Positions 39,844 to 47,551 of a stretch of DNA of 47,551 bases are shown piece after piece. Made by a program: the position numbers and the translations under genes. Source of the stretch: Muribaculaceae bacterium. Its GTDB lineage: Bacteria; Bacteroidota; Bacteroidia; Bacteroidales; Muribaculaceae. The notes below the pieces were generated by a model. That model saw only the letters and a program-made list of their open reading frames with translations, did no database searches and was not told the DNA's origin. The stretch's first letter is position 1; every line of letters begins with the position of its first letter. The stretch covers positions 1 to 47,551 of the forward strand of contig JAGAJP010000062.1 of the NCBI GenBank assembly GCA_017626045.1, given 5' to 3'.

Positions 39844-42345
39844 ATGGCTCAATCAAAAATGAAATTCGGAATTGATTTAGGTACGACCAATTCCGCTATA
39901 TGTAAGATGGAGGGAGGCGAACCGGTCATTAAAAAGACAGATACGCTTAAAGATACACTCCCTTCATGTGTGTCATTCACAAGAAGAAGAGTAGTAAAGG
40001 TTGGCGATAGCGCGTATAATGACTTACGTCAATCTAAATCTCAGGCAACCAAAAACTGGACTGACGGAAAAGTTAACGTTTTCATAGAATTCAAACGTGA
40101 TATGGGAACAGACAAGACAAGTTTCAGTTCGAATATGGATGCTTCATACACTCCTGAACAACTCTCATCCGAAGTTCTCAAAACTCTCAAGTCTTTAATT
40201 GGGGATGAAAATGTTTCAGCTGCAGTTATCACAATCCCTGCTAAATTCAAAGCAGATCAGATAGCTGCAACCAAACGGGCAGCTCAGCTTGCGGGTATTG
40301 AGCATTGTGAACTTCTTCAAGAGCCAATAGCAGCATCTATGGCCTATGGCTTAAGTTCTGCAAATAAGAATGGACAATGGCTTGTGTTTGACTTCGGGGG
40401 AGGTACTTTCGATGTTGCTCTTATTAAGGTCGAAGACGGAATCATGCAGGTTAAGGATACCGAAGGCGACAATTATCTTGGCGGTAAAAATCTTGACTAT
40501 GCAGTTGTTGACAACATTATTATTCCCTATCTTCAGGAGAATTTCGTTATAGACAAAATCATGGCGGACGACGCTACGCGCAGCATCATTCGTGATGCCA
40601 TGAAGTTCTATGCCGAGCAAGCAAAAAATCAACTTTCATTCAAAGATCAGGTAGACATCACCTCCCAACTCGACGAGTTTGGCGAAGATGATGAGGGCAA
40701 CGAAATCGAACTTGACCTCGTGATTACCAAAGAACAACTTAAACCTGTTCTTACCAAGGTCTTCCAAAAAGCTATTGATATTACCAAAGAGCTTCTGAAA
40801 CGCAATGGCCTTACTGGTACCGATCTTGATAAACTAATTCTTGTGGGTGGTCCGACATATTCTCCGGTTCTGCGTGCAATGCTTCGCGAACAGGTTACAC
40901 CTAACGTGGATACCGACATCGACCCGATGACAGCCGTTGCTAAAGGAGCTGCGTTATTTGCATCCAGCATTGACAGCGAAGTCAAAGAGGAAATTGCGGT
41001 TGGGACAGTGGCCCTCAATCTCTCTTATGAATCTAACTCCGTTCAGCCGATTGAATATGTAACTGTGCAGTTGGACAAAAACGAGAGTACGGGTAATCTT
41101 CCCCAAAAACTTTTCGTGGAACTCGTCCGCAGTGATAATGGATGGTCGAGTGGAAAGGTTGAAATTAACGACATCGGAGATGTTGTTGAATGTCAACTGA
41201 TGGAGGGTAAAAACAATTCCTTTACCGTTACAGCTTACGATGACAAAGGTTCCGTCATCCCGTGCTTCCCTACGGAAATCAACATCATGCAGGGGATTGT
41301 GGTAGGTAATGCCGTTTTGCCATACAATATCTCTATAGAGGTATTTGACACAGGTCTTGATAAAAAAGTTGTCAAATCCGTAAAAGGTCTTGAAAAAAAC
41401 CAACAAATCCCTGCTACCGGGACTCTTAATGGCCTTAAGACTCGTAATCAGCTTCGCCCAGGAATAGAAGAAGATACAATCATCATTCCTATTTACCAGA
41501 GCGAGCACAATGCGGAGGGGACATCTGCCGTTCATAATGACCACGTATTTGACGTCATTGTCACTGGTGATGAAGTCGGACAGCTAATTCCGGTCGGAAG
41601 CGATGTTGATATCACTATAAAAGTTGACCGGTCACAGATGCTCAAGCTCGAAGTATTTTTCCCCGTAAGCGGGGAGTCCATAGAGAAAGAAGTCGAGATT
41701 GCGGCTCGTTCAGTAATTTCAGTTTTTGAACTTGAAAAGCTCAAGGAGGCTGCGAACAACAAACTTAGCGCTCTGAAATCATCATCTTCAATAAGTGCCA
41801 ATGAAACTGCTGAAGCTGATAAACTGCTTACAGACATCAACAATCGCTTCGATGGTGAAAAAAATTCGGAGGACGGTCGTATGCATCTTCAGGCAGATAT
41901 TCGGCGAGTTTTCCTCAAAATGGAAGAGGTTGAAAGAGTTCATGAGTGGGAAGCACTCGAAGCTGAAATGCGCGCAGAATTTGACCGCCTTGAAAAAGCT
42001 AATAATGACCTTGGCAATAAGTATGACAAACAAGTCGCTGCAGTGCGTAGCCAAATTGATATGGTTATTCGCATCAAAGACGTTCGTCAGGGTCGTGCAG
42101 TTCTCGCTGATATTAAAAGCCTTTTTGTGGCTGTTACATTCATCTATCAGCTCATGGGTTTTATTGACTATCATTTGAAGAAATTCAATTCTATTCAATG
42201 GAAAGACTCTAACCGGGCTCGTCAACTTCTTCAGCAAGGTAAAGAAATTGCAACCTCCAACCCATCAGAGAGTACTCTGCACCCCATTGTTCGTTCAGTT
42301 ATAGACCTTATGATTGAACCTGGCGACTCGGTGTTAGGTTCCTAA
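39844..42345 (+). CDS. Divergent Hsp70 (DnaK-like) ATPase
   Basis: 833 residues, well over the usual 610-650 of DnaK. The nucleotide-binding domain is intact (residues about 1-385): phosphate 1 GIDLGTTNSAI, AAVITIPAKF, QEPIAASMAYGL, phosphate 2 VFDFGGGTFDVALI and adenosine motif LILVGGPTYSP. The canonical linker and SBD start (VLLLDVTPLSLG) is not present; instead IAVGTVALNLSYESNSVQPI leads to a distinct beta-rich region and then a long C-terminal coiled-coil/helical lid (about 610-800). It is therefore an ATPase with altered substrate recognition, not the housekeeping DnaK. It lies in the middle of the six-gene operon. Confidence 0.9.
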   Translation: MAQSKMKFGIDLGTTNSAICKMEGGEPVIKKTDTLKDTLPSCVSFTRRRVVKVGDSAYNDLRQSKSQATKNWTDGKVNVFIEFKRDMGTDKTSFSSNMDASYTPEQLSSEVLKTLKSLIGDENVSAAVITIPAKFKADQIAATKRAAQLAGIEHCELLQEPIAASMAYGLSSANKNGQWLVFDFGGGTFDVALIKVEDGIMQVKDTEGDNYLGGKNLDYAVVDNIIIPYLQENFVIDKIMADDATRSIIRDAMKFYAEQAKNQLSFKDQVDITSQLDEFGEDDEGNEIELDLVITKEQLKPVLTKVFQKAIDITKELLKRNGLTGTDLDKLILVGGPTYSPVLRAMLREQVTPNVDTDIDPMTAVAKGAALFASSIDSEVKEEIAVGTVALNLSYESNSVQPIEYVTVQLDKNESTGNLPQKLFVELVRSDNGWSSGKVEINDIGDVVECQLMEGKNNSFTVTAYDDKGSVIPCFPTEINIMQGIVVGNAVLPYNISIEVFDTGLDKKVVKSVKGLEKNQQIPATGTLNGLKTRNQLRPGIEEDTIIIPIYQSEHNAEGTSAVHNDHVFDVIVTGDEVGQLIPVGSDVDITIKVDRSQMLKLEVFFPVSGESIEKEVEIAARSVISVFELEKLKEAANNKLSALKSSSSISANETAEADKLLTDINNRFDGEKNSEDGRMHLQADIRRVFLKMEEVERVHEWEALEAEMRAEFDRLEKANNDLGNKYDKQVAAVRSQIDMVIRIKDVRQGRAVLADIKSLFVAVTFIYQLMGFIDYHLKKFNSIQWKDSNRARQLLQQGKEIATSNPSESTLHPIVRSVIDLMIEPGDSVLGS

Positions 42346-42350
42346 TAGAA

Positions 42351-43277
42351 ATGAACAAATCGTGGAAATCTGAGCAGCTTGATAAAATCGCTGCGCAAAT
42401 CGCCGTATTTAGGCACATTCCCGAAGAAATCGGGAATGTGCTTTACTGCGACACTAATCAACCTAATAGCGAGCCTTTAAGCCCAATCGTAGCAAAACGT
42501 AAAAAGATCATAGCAGTTATTGTATGTGCTTTAGTTCTCATATTATATTGGATTTTCTTATATAATCACTATATTTGGGGTGGCATAATTACCATCTTAG
42601 CTATAATCATCACTGGTATGGTTAGTGATTCCACTTTTTCTGGGAGTGATTATTTCGTGGGAGACAAGGGCTTCGCCACTGTTTCATTTTGGGGTACAAG
42701 AGATAATATAATATCTGTAAACATTCTTCTATTTAAGGATATTGAGTATTTTTTCACTGGAGAATGTATTAATAAGATGAATTATACTTATAATAATACG
42801 TCTTATTACTTTTCTATCTATGGCAAGCTTGATGAATCGACAAATCAGTATAATAATATTTTCTTTTCGGAAGGCGCATATGATGATAAGCGCCCTACTG
42901 ATGCATTTAATCCTAAAGGAGCTAATGAGGAATATTGTATGCTGAAAATAGTGGAAAAAATATGGACCTCGTTTTTTGTACTTTCTCATGCATCTGATGA
43001 TAAAGTTAATTTCGACCTCATAAACGATGAAGTTATAAACTCAGATGCCATAACTATTTCTCGGAACGAAATTAATGTTTATGGAACGCTCTATAATTCT
43101 TCTAATACCAAAAGAATCTATACGTCTAATGGCAATCTCGTTATAGAGCATATTAACCATTCAAAGAAACTCTTTGGGTTCATCGAAAATGGTGATATAA
43201 GTAGTATCCCGTTATCTTCTTTAGGTAATCGTCAGGCTTTTTTGATTTTCTTTGACCGTTTATACAATGGACTCTAA
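42351..43277 (+). CDS. Two-helix membrane protein of unknown function
   Basis: 308 residues. A short cytosolic N-terminus is followed by two adjacent membrane helices (IIAVIVCALVLILYWIFLY and IWGGIITILAIIITGMV), then about 210 soluble residues. These show alternating strands and aromatic residues (GFATVSFWGTRDNIISVNIL), perhaps a PH-like or beta-sandwich fold. It starts 5 bp after the Hsp70 gene, and its stop overlaps the next start (TAATG). No family is recognised. With genes 1 and 2 of the operon it makes three predicted membrane components. Confidence 0.65.
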   Translation: MNKSWKSEQLDKIAAQIAVFRHIPEEIGNVLYCDTNQPNSEPLSPIVAKRKKIIAVIVCALVLILYWIFLYNHYIWGGIITILAIIITGMVSDSTFSGSDYFVGDKGFATVSFWGTRDNIISVNILLFKDIEYFFTGECINKMNYTYNNTSYYFSIYGKLDESTNQYNNIFFSEGAYDDKRPTDAFNPKGANEEYCMLKIVEKIWTSFFVLSHASDDKVNFDLINDEVINSDAITISRNEINVYGTLYNSSNTKRIYTSNGNLVIEHINHSKKLFGFIENGDISSIPLSSLGNRQAFLIFFDRLYNGL

Positions 43278-45058
43278 TGTTTACACTCGCAAAGAAACAG
43301 CAGATAGATAATTACACGATAACGTTTCCTGTAAAGGAAGGAGATTATGCAGAAACCTACCGCGTCAAAGACTCGGCTGGGAAGAATCGTTTTCTCAAAT
43401 TGATCAACTGTGCAAAATTACATCGCACTCAATTTGATTCAGAAGGGAACGTTCTCGAAGTTGAAATTGCCAAACAACTTGACCATCCAAACATCGTCAA
43501 GTATAGAGATAGTGGAGAAACCATTATCAACAGTCGTAAGTATGCTTATATTGTCTTTGACTATATTAGCGGAGAAACTACTTCACAATTCCTTGCTCGT
43601 GAGGGGGATTGCAGTGTGTACAATGCAAAGATTATTGTCATTGGAATTCTAAATGGTCTCAAATTTTTGCATTCTTTGCATAACCCCATTATTCACAATG
43701 AAATTACGTTGCAAAATGTAATGGTGGATGTTTATTCCGGTGCAACTATCCCGAAGATTATAGACTTTGGATATGCGAGATACCTCTCACAAGGTAGCTC
43801 CGCATTCAATAAGAATGGCTTATCACCATTCTATCTTGCACCCGAAGCTCTTAATGGAGTTTTTTCTGTTAAATCGGATATTTTCTCTGCTGGAGCTATC
43901 CTTTTTAATTTGGTATTCGGGATGCCTCCATACTTCGTTGAACTTGCTGATTGCAGTGGGGATGTTAATCTTCAGCGAGAGAAAATTGATGCTCAGCGGG
44001 AACTGCCTCTGTATTTCCCGAAAATCGAGAAGTTTGAGCTTGACGATGATTTAATGAATATCATGCGCAAAGCACTCGCTTCTGACATAGAGGATCGTTT
44101 TGAATCTGCAGATGAGTTTATTAAGGCTCTTAACGGTGAGATAAAAGTACAGCGCATAGACAATAAAAGAAAACACAAAAACGATGACTCTCAACAGAAG
44201 GGAACAAAAATCACTATTCCTCAAGGGAAAGGATTTTCTGCTATCGCTGGTATGCATGAGCTTAAAGAGCAAATGCAGGTTGAAGTTATCGACGCACTGC
44301 ATAATCCGGAAGAATATGCAAAATATGGTCTTACGATTCCTAACGGAATGTTGCTTTATGGCCCTCCTGGATGTGGTAAGACATTCTTCGCCAAACATTT
44401 CGCAGAGGAAGTTGGTTTCAACTTTATGTTTATTAAGCCCAGCTCTCTTAAAAGTCGCTTCGTTAATGCGACGCAAGAGAATATTGCTCAAATGTTTAAG
44501 GACGCCGAAGAGAATGCTCCGACTATCATTTTCATAGACGAAATGAACGAACTCGTACCTAACCGCGATAGCGATGTACATGAAATGGCGAGAGGTGCCG
44601 TGAATGAAATGCTTGCTCAGATGGATAGGACTGGCGAGAAAGGCATATTCATAATTGGTGCGACCAATTATCCAAACATGATTGATCCAGCAATTCTTCG
44701 CGCCGGTCGCCTTGATAAGAAATACTATATTGGAACTCCTGACTTTGAGGCTCGTAAACTCATGTTTGAGTTATACCTCAAATCAAGACCATATGACTTT
44801 GGCCTAGACTATGACAAACTAGCCCAGCTCACGGAGGATTATGTTTCGTCTGATATAGAAATGATTATCAACGATGCTTCTCGAATCGCTTTGCGTCAAA
44901 AATCAAAAATTACGATGGCAATTTTGGAAGATGTAATCTCTAAAACTAAGCCTTCATTAACTGCCTACGAATTAAAGAAATACCTCGCCATTAAATCCCA
45001 AATGGATGGTGAGGCATCATCCTCTACTCCTCGTTCACGTGTCGGATTTAATGCATAA
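43277..45058 (+). CDS. Ser/Thr kinase-like domain fused to an AAA+ ATPase
   Basis: 593 residues. N-terminal kinase fold (about 1-285): the ATP-binding Lys in NRFLKLI, the helix-C Glu in VLEVEIAKQL, the catalytic loop IIHNEITLQNVMV where HRDLKxxN is usual, an intact DFG in IIDFGYAR, and APE in FYLAPEAL. The catalytic Asp is replaced by Glu, so activity is uncertain. After a basic linker comes an AAA domain: Walker A YGPPGCGKTFFAK, Walker B TIIFIDEMNELVP, sensor 1 IIGATNYPN, arginine finger RAGRLDKK, close to FtsH/Cdc48 type. It is likely an AAA remodeller controlled by its own kinase-like module. It is coupled to the preceding gene by a 1-nt overlap. Confidence 0.88.
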   Translation: MFTLAKKQQIDNYTITFPVKEGDYAETYRVKDSAGKNRFLKLINCAKLHRTQFDSEGNVLEVEIAKQLDHPNIVKYRDSGETIINSRKYAYIVFDYISGETTSQFLAREGDCSVYNAKIIVIGILNGLKFLHSLHNPIIHNEITLQNVMVDVYSGATIPKIIDFGYARYLSQGSSAFNKNGLSPFYLAPEALNGVFSVKSDIFSAGAILFNLVFGMPPYFVELADCSGDVNLQREKIDAQRELPLYFPKIEKFELDDDLMNIMRKALASDIEDRFESADEFIKALNGEIKVQRIDNKRKHKNDDSQQKGTKITIPQGKGFSAIAGMHELKEQMQVEVIDALHNPEEYAKYGLTIPNGMLLYGPPGCGKTFFAKHFAEEVGFNFMFIKPSSLKSRFVNATQENIAQMFKDAEENAPTIIFIDEMNELVPNRDSDVHEMARGAVNEMLAQMDRTGEKGIFIIGATNYPNMIDPAILRAGRLDKKYYIGTPDFEARKLMFELYLKSRPYDFGLDYDKLAQLTEDYVSSDIEMIINDASRIALRQKSKITMAILEDVISKTKPSLTAYELKKYLAIKSQMDGEASSSTPRSRVGFNA

Positions 45059-45066
45059 CATAACTT

Positions 45067-45528
45067 ATGGAAACCTGTGAATTATACCTAAAAACGCTGT
45101 TTTGTTGCAGTGCTTGTGATGGAGAAATTGCCTCGGAAGAAATTTCTCTAGTGAAAAGTCTTTCAGAAAAAGAAAAATTGTTTGAGAATATGGATGTTGA
45201 ATCCATACTCAACACCTATGTCAATCTCATTAATGCTCAGGGTAAAATGTTTCTTAAAAGTTTCCTTAGGGAACTTGCGGAGACTTCGTTGACAGATGAG
45301 GAACAAATAAAATTAATCGAACTCTCTATTAAGATGATTGAGGCAGACAATCAGATATTGTACTCAGAGGTGAAGTTCTTTAAGAAAATGAGAGGTTGCT
45401 TGAATGTCAGTGATGAATGCATTCTTGCGGTCCTTCCCAATAGCGAAGAATATCTTCTTCCTGATATTATGTCGGAAGATAAGGATCTCGAAGATGTTGG
45501 CAACTTTTCTCACATTTCTTTTGCTTAA
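45067..45528 (+). CDS. TerB-like protein
   Basis: 153 residues, starting 8 bp after the kinase-AAA gene. The N-terminal part (LFCCSACDGEIASEEISLVK) has the pattern of the TerB family (a helix, then A-D-G-E-I-x3-E). A second similar block follows (SIKMIEADNQILYSEVKFFK), also a TerB signature with Asp/Glu pairs that could bind metal. The C-terminus is an acidic tail. TerB-like domains occur in tellurite/phage-resistance gene clusters next to vWA and kinase proteins, which matches this context. It is the last gene of the tight operon. Confidence 0.7.
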   Translation: METCELYLKTLFCCSACDGEIASEEISLVKSLSEKEKLFENMDVESILNTYVNLINAQGKMFLKSFLRELAETSLTDEEQIKLIELSIKMIEADNQILYSEVKFFKKMRGCLNVSDECILAVLPNSEEYLLPDIMSEDKDLEDVGNFSHISFA

Positions 45529-45547
45529 TGAATAGGCGTGAATATAA

Positions 45548-45667
45548 GCCTTTGGCATCACGCAGGCGAAGCAGCCGTTCGCCCGGCAGACGGGCATACC
45601 CTCCTCGAAATTGGGTCTCGAGCGCAAGATCGGAAGGATGATAATCAAAGGCATCTTCGACAAATAG
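45548..45667 (+). pseudogene. 5'-truncated copy of the 53-residue basic protein
   Basis: The frame after the TAA at 45545 reads AFGITQAKQPFARQTGIPSS, then LGLERKIGRMIIKGIFDK and a stop (39 residues), with no start codon. It lines up with residues 14-51 of the protein at 46793 (ALGVSKLKRDFANATGIP, GLERKIGNAIL). So a second copy of this small gene stood just after the TerB-like gene and has lost its 5' end. Confidence 0.65.
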
Positions 45668-45949
45668 CCAGTTCATACAGTAGGAGGGGTATTTGGTACA
45701 TTTCCGGTGTCTTGTTTACCAATTATCGGCTTGTGATGTGTTATGAAGTTTAGACAACTTCAGAAGACACCACATGGCAGAAGACGAGCACAGCGGCATT
45801 CTAATCACAGATTCGCAGGAGGACAATTCGTTTTGTTAATATGTGTTAAAATTATGCAAATTGCGTAACTTTTAAGCTTTGGTTGTTGTGAAGACGCAAA
45901 TGATTGAGTAAAACTTACACAATTAAAAACAACTATAAAATCTAAGCTT
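45668..45949. other. Intergenic region with no recognised gene
   Basis: The 280 bp between the remnant and the vWA gene show stops in all plus frames. A -7-like TAACTTTT at 45866-45873 is the best promoter candidate for the vWA gene, but its nearest TTTG is too far upstream. Confidence 0.4.
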
Positions 45950-46789
45950 ATGGGACTTTTTGGCAAAAAGAAGAAAAAGGAAGCGGCTGCAGAAAAGACA
46001 GCCACTGCCACGACAACAACGGCAACGACAGATGAGGCGAAAAAGGAGGAACCTTTCGGCAAGGTAGCTCCAAAGAATATCGGCAAGCTCGATATGGTCA
46101 TAGCGTTTGATACTACAGGTTCAATGGCAGATTACATCGGTGCCGTGCGCAAGGAGGTGTCCGAGTTGATACCCCAGTTATTCAAGGATAACGAAGACCT
46201 CCGACTCGGTATTGTCGCTTTCGGTGATTACTGCGACATGAACAGCGCGCAGGATTTCGGAGATGCCTATCAATGTATCGCACCGACTGATAATGAGAAT
46301 GAACTGATCAGGTTTGTTCTCAATTCGAAGGATACGTCCGGTGGCGATGGTCCGGAGTTCTATGAACTGGTCATCAAAAAAATAGTGGAAGAAACAGAGT
46401 GGAGAGAAGGATCGACGCGCGCTATTCTTCTTATCGCTGATGCGGTGCCCCATCAGATAGGATATTCTTACGGCAATGTCATCTCCGGAAACCAGATTGA
46501 TTGGCGAATCGAGGCACGCAAGGCTGTCGAGAAGAAAATCAAGATCGACACCGTCACTATTTCCGATGAGCCCTGGTTTAAAGAACTCTCCGCTATGACC
46601 GATGGTGTAAGCGTGCCTTTCCATAGCGGCAATAAGACCGTCCGACTGCTTCGCGCTTCAGTCTGCGCCCGCGGCTCATTGGCAGGACGTGCCAGGTTTG
46701 ACGACATGATGAAGCATTGTGATGACGAAGAAATGAAAGCGGTCTATGCCTCGTATAAGAAAGAACGCGATGATATCGAACCCTACTAA
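45950..46789 (+). CDS. von Willebrand factor A domain protein
   Basis: 279 residues. A lysine-rich, then Ala/Thr-rich N-terminus (GLFGKKKKKEAAAEKTATAT) precedes one vWA domain. The metal-ion (MIDAS) residues are visible as DTTGSM near residue 62, a Thr in SKDTSGGDGPE, and the Asp of LLIADAVPH. No signal peptide is seen, so it is cytosolic. Such proteins (TerY-like) work with kinases, AAA ATPases and TerB-type proteins in stress or defence clusters. It lies 421 bp after the Hsp70 operon in the same direction and probably belongs to it functionally, though under its own promoter. Confidence 0.88.
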   Translation: MGLFGKKKKKEAAAEKTATATTTTATTDEAKKEEPFGKVAPKNIGKLDMVIAFDTTGSMADYIGAVRKEVSELIPQLFKDNEDLRLGIVAFGDYCDMNSAQDFGDAYQCIAPTDNENELIRFVLNSKDTSGGDGPEFYELVIKKIVEETEWREGSTRAILLIADAVPHQIGYSYGNVISGNQIDWRIEARKAVEKKIKIDTVTISDEPWFKELSAMTDGVSVPFHSGNKTVRLLRASVCARGSLAGRARFDDMMKHCDDEEMKAVYASYKKERDDIEPY

Positions 46790-46792
46790 ACT

Positions 46793-46954
46793 ATGAAAAT
46801 TCCCGGACTCAGCTTCTCTTGGAAACGCGCTCTCGGCGTTTCCAAGCTGAAGCGGGATTTCGCCAACGCCACCGGAATCCCGACAACACGGAGTGGCCTC
46901 GAGAGAAAAATCGGCAACGCCATCCTAAGCACAATATTCGGCAAAAGGAAATAA
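46793..46954 (+). CDS. 53-residue basic protein, downstream partner of the vWA gene
   Basis: ATG 46793 starts 3 bp after the vWA stop, giving MKIPGLSFSWKRALGVSKLK followed by a TGIPTTRSGLERKIG core and ending FGKRK. It is strongly basic, with no membrane segment. The remnant at 45548-45667 preserves the same core, so the sequence is under selection as protein rather than a chance frame. I recall similar small uncharacterised proteins in other gut bacteria, but name no family. The basic surface could bind nucleic acid. Confidence 0.7.
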   Translation: MKIPGLSFSWKRALGVSKLKRDFANATGIPTTRSGLERKIGNAILSTIFGKRK

Positions 46955-47022
46955 GTCCCGGCTCGATCGAGGCAGACAATCCCGGTAAGAAACTAATTAT
47001 CTTTAAACAGTAATGCATTTCA

Positions 47023-47442
47023 ATGAGGAAACATGGGAATTATAAATTTCTATCAAAATATAGGATGGAAGTACTCCGAAAGGGCATAAGGTTATGTCTG
47101 AAGCATTGGAAATATATTCCGACAGCTATTCATACTCTCTTTGTGGTAAACGGGAAAAATATAGAATCCTGGTCAGATAGGGATGATCAAAGGATGCGAT
47201 ATGAATATCCCTTTGCATCCAAGAAAGAAAAGAGCGAACTCCTCAGAAGGGCTGACTGGCTATGTAAGGAGGTCATTGTGAGCAATCCTGAAGACCTTAT
47301 TGCAAAAATGCCGGAAGAGATCGGTCGCCAGTTCCAGGGAGAGTGGGCGATATATGCGTGTTCGATGACTGCTTGCGCATTATGCAATCTAATAATATTG
47401 TATCCTGAACTAAACAATAGTTCGTTAAAAATTAATCCATAG
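47023..47442 (+). CDS. Hypothetical 139-residue protein
   Basis: ATG 47023 (MRKHGNYKFLSKYRMEVLRK); the ATG at 47065 is an alternative start. It has a basic helical N-terminus, then a soluble body (FASKKEKSELLRRADWLCKE) and a final cysteine-containing hydrophobic stretch (YACSMTACALCNLIIL). No family is recognised. It could be a further accessory gene of the vWA module or unrelated. Confidence 0.45.
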   Translation: MRKHGNYKFLSKYRMEVLRKGIRLCLKHWKYIPTAIHTLFVVNGKNIESWSDRDDQRMRYEYPFASKKEKSELLRRADWLCKEVIVSNPEDLIAKMPEEIGRQFQGEWAIYACSMTACALCNLIILYPELNNSSLKINP

Positions 47443-47443
47443 G

Positions 47444-47551
47444 CTAAGCGGCATCCACCGCCAAGCCAAAGAGTTCTTTGACAAGTTTAGCATTTAAAGT
47501 CTTGTTCGGGTCAATTCCGCTCAGGTCAAAAAATCTTTTTATGAAATGAGC
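47444..47551 (-). CDS. C-terminal 35 residues of a gene that continues past the right edge
   Basis: The minus strand is open from the window end to a TAG at 47446-47444, encoding a tail that includes FFDLSGIDPNKTLNAKLVKE and ends LFGLAVDAA. It is too short to classify. It is convergent with the 139-residue gene and overlaps nothing. Confidence 0.4.
   Translation of the reverse strand, partial: AHFIKRFFDLSGIDPNKTLNAKLVKELFGLAVDAA

Noticed and set aside
39844..42345. Housekeeping dnaK
   Set aside because: Length, missing canonical linker and unusual neighbours do not fit the DnaK of this phylum.
45620..45635. Short match to a sequencing-adapter start (AGATCGGAAG)
   Set aside because: Only ten bases match. 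They lie inside a coding remnant that aligns well with the small basic protein, so chance is sufficient.
1..47551. CRISPR array, tRNA or rRNA genes
   Set aside because: No regularly spaced identical repeats with unique spacers, and no cloverleaf or ribosomal sequence, were recognised on either strand.

Overview
The window reads as a chromosomal segment of a Bacteroidales bacterium, probably close to Muribaculaceae (inference from gene content and moderate GC; not tested by search). The support is a TonB-dependent receptor followed by a DUF4249 lipoprotein, DUF5683, a DcaP-like porin, DUF4143/DUF234-type ATPases, an integrase of the Bacteroidetes tyrosine type, almost no Shine-Dalgarno signals, and repeated promoters of the Bacteroidetes form TTTG-N19-TAnnTTTG.

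Layout. 1-3.6 kb: the end of an outer-membrane uptake operon (TonB receptor, DUF4249 lipoprotein, small lipoprotein broken by a repeat) followed by gene debris and a DUF4143 ATPase that has lost its ATPase half. 3.7-12.2 kb: mostly core metabolism: a secreted-form KduI isomerase with an orphan PTS IIC-type permease, a lipid A-type acyltransferase, pfkA, polA (its proofreading domain has decayed) and a polyprenyl diphosphate synthase. 12.2-20.9 kb: a candidate integrated island, bounded by a 20-bp near-identical direct repeat. The right copy covers the 3' end of the purN fusion gene. Inside are an integrase, a toxin-antitoxin pair, AT-rich orphan genes, two copies of a covarying structured RNA, a palindrome-flanked ATPase/nuclease cassette and an FNT-family channel. 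20.9-27.9 kb: a long minus-strand operon parA-parB-DUF5683-lytic transglycosylase-ABC exporter-purN, in which PurN is fused to a CD225-like membrane tail. 28.1-33.2 kb: a secreted multidomain glycosidase-like protein and an SGNH hydrolase, divergent from a porin. 33.3-36.6 kb: two adjacent cassettes, each a nuclease or ATPase gene flanked by its own palindromic repeats.

36.8-47 kb holds the most unusual system: a long structured leader RNA, then six tightly packed genes encoding a J-like membrane protein, a membrane-anchored GrpE-like protein, a divergent 833-residue Hsp70, a two-helix membrane protein, a kinase-AAA+ ATPase fusion and a TerB-like protein. A von Willebrand A protein and a 53-residue basic protein lie just downstream. 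I read this as a dedicated, membrane-tethered chaperone-kinase-AAA module, possibly for stress or phage defence. That function is inference; the architecture is what the sequence shows.
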